Positions 35,284-39,738 of a stretch of 39,738 nucleotides of DNA are shown here, in pieces. The stretch is from positions 1 through 39,738 of the forward strand of contig NZ_BBQH01000054.1 of NCBI RefSeq assembly GCF_018397995.1, given 5' to 3'. The notes under the pieces are model-generated. The model saw only the letters and a program-made list of their open reading frames with translations. It did no database searches and was not told the origin of the DNA. The first letter of the stretch is position 1. Each line of letters starts with the position of its first letter. The DNA comes from Rhizomonospora bruguierae (GTDB lineage Bacteria; Actinomycetota; Actinomycetes; Mycobacteriales; Micromonosporaceae). A program made the position numbers and the translations under genes.

Positions 35284-36387
35284 GTGACGAGTCCACGGAA
35301 GACCCGTGTCGCCGTCGTGTTCGGCGGCCGCAGCACCGAGCACGCGATCTCGGCGGTCAGCGCGGGCAGCATCCTCGAGGCGCTCGACCCGAGCGAGTTC
35401 GAGGTGGTGCCGGTCGGCATCACCCGGGCCGGGCAGTGGGTCCTGACCTCGGGCGACCCGTCCCACCTGGCCATCTCCGGCAGCCGGCTGCCGGAGATCA
35501 CCGCCGACTCCGGTGCCGCCGTGGTGCTGCCCGGCGACCCCACCGGCGCGTCCCTCGTGGTACTGGACGCGCCGGACGGCGCGGGCGCGCTCGGCGAGGT
35601 GGATGTGGTGTTCCCCGCGCTGCACGGCGCGTACGGGGAGGACGGCACGATCCAGGGCCTGCTGGAGATGTCCGGCATCCCGTACGTCGGCGCCGGCGTG
35701 TTCGCCTCCGCGGCGGCGATGGACAAGGAGTTCACCAAGAAGCTCACCGTCGCCGACGGCATCCCCAACGGGCCGTACGCGGTGCTGCGCGACGGCGTCT
35801 CGCTCTCCGAGGCGGACAAGGAGCGGCTGGGCCTGCCGGTGTTCGTCAAGCCGGCCCGCGCCGGGTCGTCCTTCGGCATCACCAAGGTCTCCGACTGGGC
35901 GGAGCTGGACGCCGCCGTCGCGACCGCCCGGGAGGTCGACCCGAAGGTGCTCGTCGAGACGGCGATCGTGGGCCGCGAGATCGAGTGCGGTGTGCTGGAG
36001 GGCGAGTACGGCGGCGGGCCCGAGGCGTCCATGCTGGCCGAGGTGCGGGTGGTCTCCGGCGGCCACGCGTTCTACGACTTCGAGGCCAAGTATCTGGACG
36101 ACGCCTGCGAGTACGACATCCCGGCGCGGCTGCCGGAGCGGGTAACCCGGCAGATCCAGGAGTACGCGTGCCGCACGTTCACCGCGCTGGACTGCGCGGG
36201 GCTGGCCCGGGTCGACTTCTTCGTCACCCCGGAACTGGACGTCTACCTCAACGAGATCAACACGATGCCCGGTTTCACGCCGACGTCGATGTTCCCGCGC
36301 ATGTGGGGGGCGACCGGCATCGACTACCCGAAGCTGGTCACCCGGCTCATCCGCACCGCCCAGCGGCGCGGCTCCGGCCTGCGCTAG
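35284..36387 (+). CDS. ddl: D-alanine--D-alanine ligase
   Basis: ATP-grasp ligase making D-Ala-D-Ala for peptidoglycan in the cytoplasm. 367 residues: [44 protein letters not shown]-type block, [48 protein letters not shown] and the metal-binding [21 protein letters not shown] 35284 lies 7 nt after TAGGGT (35271-35276) and lacks a clear ribosome site (leaderless pattern). The open frame continues upstream through the repeats, but that part is not Ddl-like. The stop shares the tetranucleotide CTAG with the stop of the convergent DUF3515 gene. Confidence 0.94.
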   Translation: MTSPRKTRVAVVFGGRSTEHAISAVSAGSILEALDPSEFEVVPVGITRAGQWVLTSGDPSHLAISGSRLPEITADSGAAVVLPGDPTGASLVVLDAPDGAGALGEVDVVFPALHGAYGEDGTIQGLLEMSGIPYVGAGVFASAAAMDKEFTKKLTVADGIPNGPYAVLRDGVSLSEADKERLGLPVFVKPARAGSSFGITKVSDWAELDAAVATAREVDPKVLVETAIVGREIECGVLEGEYGGGPEASMLAEVRVVSGGHAFYDFEAKYLDDACEYDIPARLPERVTRQIQEYACRTFTALDCAGLARVDFFVTPELDVYLNEINTMPGFTPTSMFPRMWGATGIDYPKLVTRLIRTAQRRGSGLR

Positions 36388-36962
36388 CCGGTGCAGCCGA
36401 ACGGTATGCCCTCGGTCAGGGAGGGCACCGAGGTGGCGACGGGTTTCGAGAAGGCGATTGTCCACTGCCCGGGTTGCTCGTAGCCGGCCGGCACCACGAC
36501 CCGCACGGGGACCTCGCGGTCCACGGTGGTCCACACCGTGCCGCCGCCGCCCGGCGCCGCGTGCCAGCACACCTGGTTCAGGTTGAACACGTCGTCGGTG
36601 GGCGGGTAGGTGGCCGGCGGCACGCCGCAGGCGACCGTGATGGCCGGCTCCCCGTAGGCGGCGTTCTGCTCCGGCCCGGCGGTGACGCGACGCTGCGGCA
36701 GCTCGCGGATGTCGGCCGGCAGTTGTGCGGTGAGGGCGCGGCAGACCGTCGCCTGGCGGGCCGCCAGCGCGGGCGCGGGCATCTCGACCGGCGTGCTCGG
36801 CACGGGCCGGGGCGCCGCCGAGGCGGACGGTGTGGCCGTCGTGGCGGCCGGGTCGCCCGAGCCGCCGAGTTGGCCGAACACCAGCAGCCCCGCGACGACC
36901 GCGAGTGGGAGCGCGACGAGCGTGGCCAGCCGCGCCGCGCTCCGGGTTACCTGGTCAGCCAT
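36384..36962 (-). CDS. DUF3515 membrane-anchored protein
   Basis: 192 residues. One N-terminal membrane helix ([21 protein letters not shown]), a Ser/Thr/Pro/Ala linker (residues about 38-62), then an exported domain with Cys residues in [23 protein letters not shown] and a final FGCTG, likely disulfide-bonded. This is the DUF3515 family, found beside ddl in many actinobacteria (Rv2980 in M. tuberculosis), so a cell-envelope link is suspected but unproven. ATG 36962 is 2 nt after the stop of the RAM-domain gene, so the two form a minus-strand unit. Confidence 0.82.
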   Translation of the reverse strand: MADQVTRSAARLATLVALPLAVVAGLLVFGQLGGSGDPAATTATPSASAAPRPVPSTPVEMPAPALAARQATVCRALTAQLPADIRELPQRRVTAGPEQNAAYGEPAITVACGVPPATYPPTDDVFNLNQVCWHAAPGGGGTVWTTVDREVPVRVVVPAGYEQPGQWTIAFSKPVATSVPSLTEGIPFGCTG

Positions 36963-36964
36963 CG

Positions 36965-37198
36965 TTACAGGTGCACGACCGAACAGGTGAGGGTACGGGT
37001 GATGCCGGGCACCAACTGCACCTTGCTCACGATCATCTTGCCCAGTTCGTCGACGTTGTGCGCCTCGGTCAGCACGACCACGTCGTACGGGCCCGTGACG
37101 GCGTCGACCCGGACCACGCCGGAGATCTCGCCGATCGCGGCGGCCACGTCGCGTGCCTTTCCGACCTCGGTCTGGATGAGGATGTACGCCTGGACCAC
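36965..37198 (-). CDS. Stand-alone Lrp/AsnC ligand-binding (RAM) domain protein
   Basis: 77 residues made only of the RAM domain (VVQAYILIQTEVGKARDVAA start, GVVRVDAVTGPYDVVVL effector-binding turn), with no helix-turn-helix. Such small proteins form oligomers that bind amino acids and may modulate full-length Lrp proteins; its ligand is unknown. GTG 37198 is 8 nt after AAAGGGG; GTGs at 37204 and 37207 overlap that site and are less likely. Confidence 0.85.
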   Translation of the reverse strand: MVQAYILIQTEVGKARDVAAAIGEISGVVRVDAVTGPYDVVVLTEAHNVDELGKMIVSKVQLVPGITRTLTCSVVHL

Positions 37199-37277
37199 GA
37201 GCACCACCCCTTTCGCCGCCGCCGGCGGTTTGACGTGAAACTACCGCACATCCCTTACCGAGGGTCGGGAGGCGTTG

Positions 37278-38216
37278 ATGAATGTGGCCGAGGCCGGCGA
37301 GTTCGGGCTCATCGCCCGGGTGACGGCCCGGTTGGCCGCCGGGCCGGCGGTCCTGCTGGGGCCCGGTGACGACGCGGCGCTGGTGGCCGCGGCGGACGGC
37401 CGGGTCGTCGCGTCGACGGACGTGCTCGTCGAGGGCCGGCATTTCCGCCGGGACTGGTCGTCGGCGGCCGACGTCGGGCACCGAGCCGCCGCCGCGAACC
37501 TGGCCGACATCGCGGCCATGGGCGCGACCCCCACGGCGCTGCTGGTCGGCCTGTGCGCCCCGCCCGACCTGCCCGCCCGCTGGGCCGAGGAGCTGGCCGA
37601 CGGCCTGGCCGCGGAGGCCGCGCCGCTGGGCGCCAGCGTGGTCGGCGGGGACGTGTCCGCCGCCCGGCTGCTGGTGATCTCGGTCACCGCCCTCGGTGAC
37701 CTGCACGGGCGCCCGCCGGTCCTGCGCTCCGGCGCCCGCCCCGGCGACGTGGTGGCGGTGGCGGGCCGGCTCGGGCACGCGGCCGCCGGGTACACGGTGC
37801 TGTCCCGGGGTTTCCGCACGCCGAAGGTGCTCGTCGAGGCGTACCGGCGGCCGCAGGTGCCGTACCTGGCCGGCCCGCTCGCCGCCCGCGCCGGCGCCAC
37901 CTCGATGATCGACGTCTCCGATGGCCTGCTCGCCGACCTGGGGCACATCGCCCGGGCCAGTGGCGTCGGCGTCGACGTGCAGCGGGACGCCTTCGACCTG
38001 CCGGCGCAGATGCGCGACGCCGCCTCGGCGCTGGGTGTCGACGCGTACGCCTGGGTGCTGACCGGCGGCGACGACCACGCGCTCGCGGCGACCTTCCCGC
38101 CCGGCACCGGCCTGCCCGAGGGGTGGCGCGCTATCGGCGTGGTCCGGGACGGCGAGGGCGTCACCGTGGACGGGCGCCCGCACGCCGGCCCGCCCGGTTG
38201 GGACCACTTCCGCTAG
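37278..38216 (+). CDS. thiL: Thiamine-monophosphate kinase
   Basis: Phosphorylates thiamine monophosphate to thiamine diphosphate, the cofactor of IlvB among others. 312 residues of the PurM/ThiL fold: FGLIARVTARL, LGPGDDAALV, STDVLVEGRHFRRDW, AAANLADIAAMGATPTALL, VGGDVSAARLLVISVTALG, MIDVSDGLLADLGHIA and TGGDDHALAATFP. ATG 37278 follows GGGAGG by 5 nt. A TTGACG at 37230-37235 may be part of its promoter. The order ddl-DUF3515-thiL matches mycobacteria. Confidence 0.93.
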   Translation: MNVAEAGEFGLIARVTARLAAGPAVLLGPGDDAALVAAADGRVVASTDVLVEGRHFRRDWSSAADVGHRAAAANLADIAAMGATPTALLVGLCAPPDLPARWAEELADGLAAEAAPLGASVVGGDVSAARLLVISVTALGDLHGRPPVLRSGARPGDVVAVAGRLGHAAAGYTVLSRGFRTPKVLVEAYRRPQVPYLAGPLAARAGATSMIDVSDGLLADLGHIARASGVGVDVQRDAFDLPAQMRDAASALGVDAYAWVLTGGDDHALAATFPPGTGLPEGWRAIGVVRDGEGVTVDGRPHAGPPGWDHFR

Positions 38217-38235
38217 TGCGGTTAGCCTGCTGCCC

Positions 38236-38703
38236 GTGACCGCCCTCGAAGTGCGCCCGGTGCCCTACCGCGACCCGGTGGCGCAGTCCCTTGTGGCCGC
38301 TGCTCTCGCCGAACTCACCGAACGGTACGGCAGCGAGGGGGACGCCACCCCGGTCGAACCGCGCGAATTCGAGCCGCCGGAGGGCGACTTCCTGGTCGCC
38401 TTCCTGGACGGGGCGCCGGTCGGCTGCGCGGCCTGGCGCAGCCACGGCGACGGCGGCACGGCCGCCGAACTGAAGCGGATGTACACCGCGCCGCCGGTGC
38501 GCGGGCGCGGGGTGGCTCGGGCGCTGCTGGCGGCGATCGAGGAGTCCGCCCGCCGGCGCGGTCGCAAGCGCCTCATCCTGGAGACCGGCTACGCCCAGCC
38601 CGAGGCGATCCGCCTGTACGAGACCTCGGGGTACGAGCCGTGCGAGAACTTCGGCTACTACCGCGACTACCCGGGGGTCCGCTCCTTCGCCCGCACGCTG
38701 TAG
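38236..38703 (+). CDS. GNAT-family N-acetyltransferase
   Basis: 155 residues. The acetyl-CoA-binding motif A is seen in MYTAPPVRGRGVARALLAAIEESARR (RGRGVA pyrophosphate loop), with motif B LILETGYAQPEAIRLYETSGYEP and a final YYRDYPGVRSF. The acceptor is unknown. GTG 38236 has TAGCCT (38223-38228) 7 nt upstream and no ribosome site; only 19 bp separate it from thiL. Confidence 0.88.
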   Translation: MTALEVRPVPYRDPVAQSLVAAALAELTERYGSEGDATPVEPREFEPPEGDFLVAFLDGAPVGCAAWRSHGDGGTAAELKRMYTAPPVRGRGVARALLAAIEESARRRGRKRLILETGYAQPEAIRLYETSGYEPCENFGYYRDYPGVRSFARTL

Positions 38704-38785
38704 GGCCCGGCGGCTGAGCTGTCGGGCCCGGGCGGCTGACGTTTCGTGGCCCGGCGGCTGACGTTTCGTGGCTCGGCGGCTACGG
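38704..38785 (+). repeat. Degenerate ~22-bp repeats after the GNAT gene
   Basis: Copies of GGCCCGGCGGCTGACGTTTCGT at about 38725-38747 (one extra G) and 38748-38769, with two shorter variants on either side (38704 and 38770). They are non-coding and lie between the GNAT stop and the hairpin facing rpmB. Confidence 0.6.
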
Positions 38786-38810
38786 GGGCGGGGCCGGGCG
38801 GAGACACAAA

Positions 38811-38843
38811 CAGCCGCCGGGTCGCGGGGGACCTCGGCGGCTG
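38811..38843. terminator. Hairpin between the GNAT gene and rpmB
   Basis: CAGCCGCC (38811-38818) pairs with GGCGGCTG (38836-38843), with inner GGTC/GACC pairing. It lies between convergent genes and may serve both. Confidence 0.5.
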
Positions 38844-38876
38844 GTCGAACGATGTTGTGGCCGACCCGGCGACGGG

Positions 38877-39068
38877 TCAGGCGCGGACCACCTTGCCGGC
38901 CTTGATGCACGAGGTGCACACGTTCAGCTTCTTGGTGGTGCCGCCACCGGCGGGGGTCCGCACGGTCTGGATGTTCGGGTTCCAGCGGCGGTTGGTCTTC
39001 TTCTTCGACCACGGCACGTTGTGGCCGAAGCCCGGCCCCTTGCCACAGACGTCGCACACGCTAGCCAC
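38877..39068 (-). CDS. rpmB: 50S ribosomal protein L28, zinc-ribbon (C+) form
   Basis: 63 residues. It keeps both Cys pairs, CDVC near the start and CTSC near the end, so it is the zinc-binding form; actinobacteria often have a second, Cys-less copy induced by zinc shortage. Family core: GKGPGFGHNVPWSKKKTNRRW and NPNIQTVRTP. GTG 39068 follows AGGAGTATTCC. It is divergent from the DAK-domain gene, as rpmB is near Rv2974c-Rv2975c in M. tuberculosis. Confidence 0.95.
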   Translation of the reverse strand: MASVCDVCGKGPGFGHNVPWSKKKTNRRWNPNIQTVRTPAGGGTTKKLNVCTSCIKAGKVVRA

Positions 39069-39271
39069 GGAATACTCCTGGGAATCTGGTGAATCAGCGG
39101 GCCCGCGCACGTCGGGCAACCGGACCAGGGTACCCGACGCGCCGCGGCGCCGGCCAACCCGCCCCCGGGGCCGCCGCAGCAGCCCAGCCGTACCGGCACA
39201 GCACCGCCACCGCACCGCCGCGCCGGCACAGCGGACGTGCGCTGTCGGTGCCCGCCAGTAGGCTCGGTCGC

Positions 39272-39738
39272 GTGCTGGAGACGCTCGATGCCGCCGCCGT
39301 GCGCCGCTGGTGCGCGGCCGGGCTGGCGGCGCTGCGCCGGCACCAGGTGGAGATCGACCGGCTGAACGTGTTCCCGGTGCCGGACGGGGATACCGGCACC
39401 AACCTCGTCCTCACGCTGGGCTCGGCCCACGAGGCGCTGCGGGCGCTCGGCGCGGCCGAGGGTCGCGCGCCCGGCACCGCCGCCGAGGCGCTGCGCTCGA
39501 TGGCGCGCGGCGCGCTGTACGGGGCCCGGGGCAACTCCGGGGTCATCCTGTCCCAACTGCTCAAGGGCATCGCTGAGGCCCTGGCGGGTGAGGCCCTGGC
39601 GGGTGAGGCCCTGGCGGGTGAGGCCCTGGCGGGTGAGGCCCTGGCAGGCGAGGCGCCGGCGGGTGAGGCCCGGGCGGGCGAGGCGCTGGCGGAGGGGGCC
39701 CGGGCGGGCGAGGCGCTGGCGGGCGAGCGGGCCGCGGG
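39272..39738 (+). CDS. DAK-domain (DhaL/FakA-like) protein, 3'-partial
   Basis: The first ~155 residues of a DAK2/DhaL nucleotide-binding protein, the kind found in FakA-type fatty acid kinases and related proteins; the rest is outside the window. Seen: LNVFPVPDGDTGTNLVLTL (Mg-ATP-binding Asp residues), MARGALYGARGNSGVILSQL and LKGIAEAL. From residue 102 the frame runs into ten five-residue repeats of the type EALAG, which are not a usual part of the domain. GTG 39272 has TAGGCT (39259-39264) 7 nt upstream (leaderless pattern). Confidence 0.85.
   Translation, partial: MLETLDAAAVRRWCAAGLAALRRHQVEIDRLNVFPVPDGDTGTNLVLTLGSAHEALRALGAAEGRAPGTAAEALRSMARGALYGARGNSGVILSQLLKGIAEALAGEALAGEALAGEALAGEALAGEAPAGEARAGEALAEGARAGEALAGERAA
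39575..39724 (+). repeat. Ten 15-bp in-frame repeats inside the DAK-domain gene
   Basis: The unit GAGGCCCTGGCGGGT is identical in four consecutive copies (39575-39634), then diverges through EALAG, EAPAG, EARAG, EALAE, GARAG and EALAG (39635-39724). The frame is kept. Identical copies at one end and degenerate ones at the other suggest ongoing slippage at the 5' side. Confidence 0.95.

Noticed and set aside
35284-36387. Glycopeptide-resistance (VanA-type) ligase
   Set aside because: No vanH or vanX partner is present; the context and sequence are those of a housekeeping Ddl, and serA is a biosynthetic dehydrogenase far away.

Overview
This is a very GC-rich actinobacterial chromosome segment. 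Its gene families and gene order suggest a Micromonospora-like member of the Micromonosporaceae; that assignment is inferred from protein style, because no rRNA or marker gene is present. It is housekeeping DNA. I see no phage, insertion sequence, CRISPR array or secondary-metabolite cluster.

Left part (1-14846): a branched-chain amino acid region. ilvB (5' end outside the window), ilvN and ilvC run together to a strong hairpin. They are followed by mpgS-mpgP (mannosylglycerate synthesis), serA, an apbE-like flavinyltransferase on the opposite strand, leuB, ilvE, a tyrosine-phosphatase-like gene on the minus strand, and cimA (citramalate synthase). cimA is preceded by what looks like a complete attenuator: a 12-codon leader peptide with Leu and tandem Ile codons, a hairpin, and an intrinsic terminator ending just before the gene. 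cimA overlaps a convergent membrane-anchored endonuclease/phosphatase-family gene tail to tail.

Middle part (14847-23341): a minus-strand five-gene ABC importer of the peptide/nickel/oligosaccharide class (binding protein, two permeases, two ATPases). It has a good sigma-70 promoter and a long 5' leader, and ends in a 20-bp tandem repeat that copies the 3' end of its last gene. Next come a divergent pair (a conserved actinobacterial protein and a fumarylacetoacetate-hydrolase-family enzyme) only 20 bp apart, then tRNA-Gln(CUG) and tRNA-Glu(CUC).

Right part (23342-39738): a block whose order resembles the Mycobacterium tuberculosis Rv2989-Rv2974 neighbourhood. It holds an IclR regulator (NdgR/LeuR type), leuC-leuD, hupB, mutT1, ppk1, fbiD, gpsA, ddl, a DUF3515 gene, thiL, rpmB and a DAK-domain gene (3' end outside the window). 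plsC, a cystathionine gamma-lyase-like gene, a dual-specificity phosphatase, a stand-alone Lrp RAM domain and a GNAT enzyme are interleaved.

Three themes stand out. First, BCAA biosynthesis is spread over five transcription units with different apparent controls: attenuation at cimA and an IclR protein at leuCD. Second, about a dozen genes lack a Shine-Dalgarno sequence and instead have a TANNNT-like hexamer 6-7 nt before an ATG or GTG, which suggests leaderless transcripts. This includes a leaderless 15-codon upstream ORF whose stop overlaps the mutT1 start. Third, short tandem expansions occur in and around genes: 15-bp units inside the DAK and mutT1 genes, 20 bp after oppF, about 44 bp before ddl and about 22 bp before rpmB.
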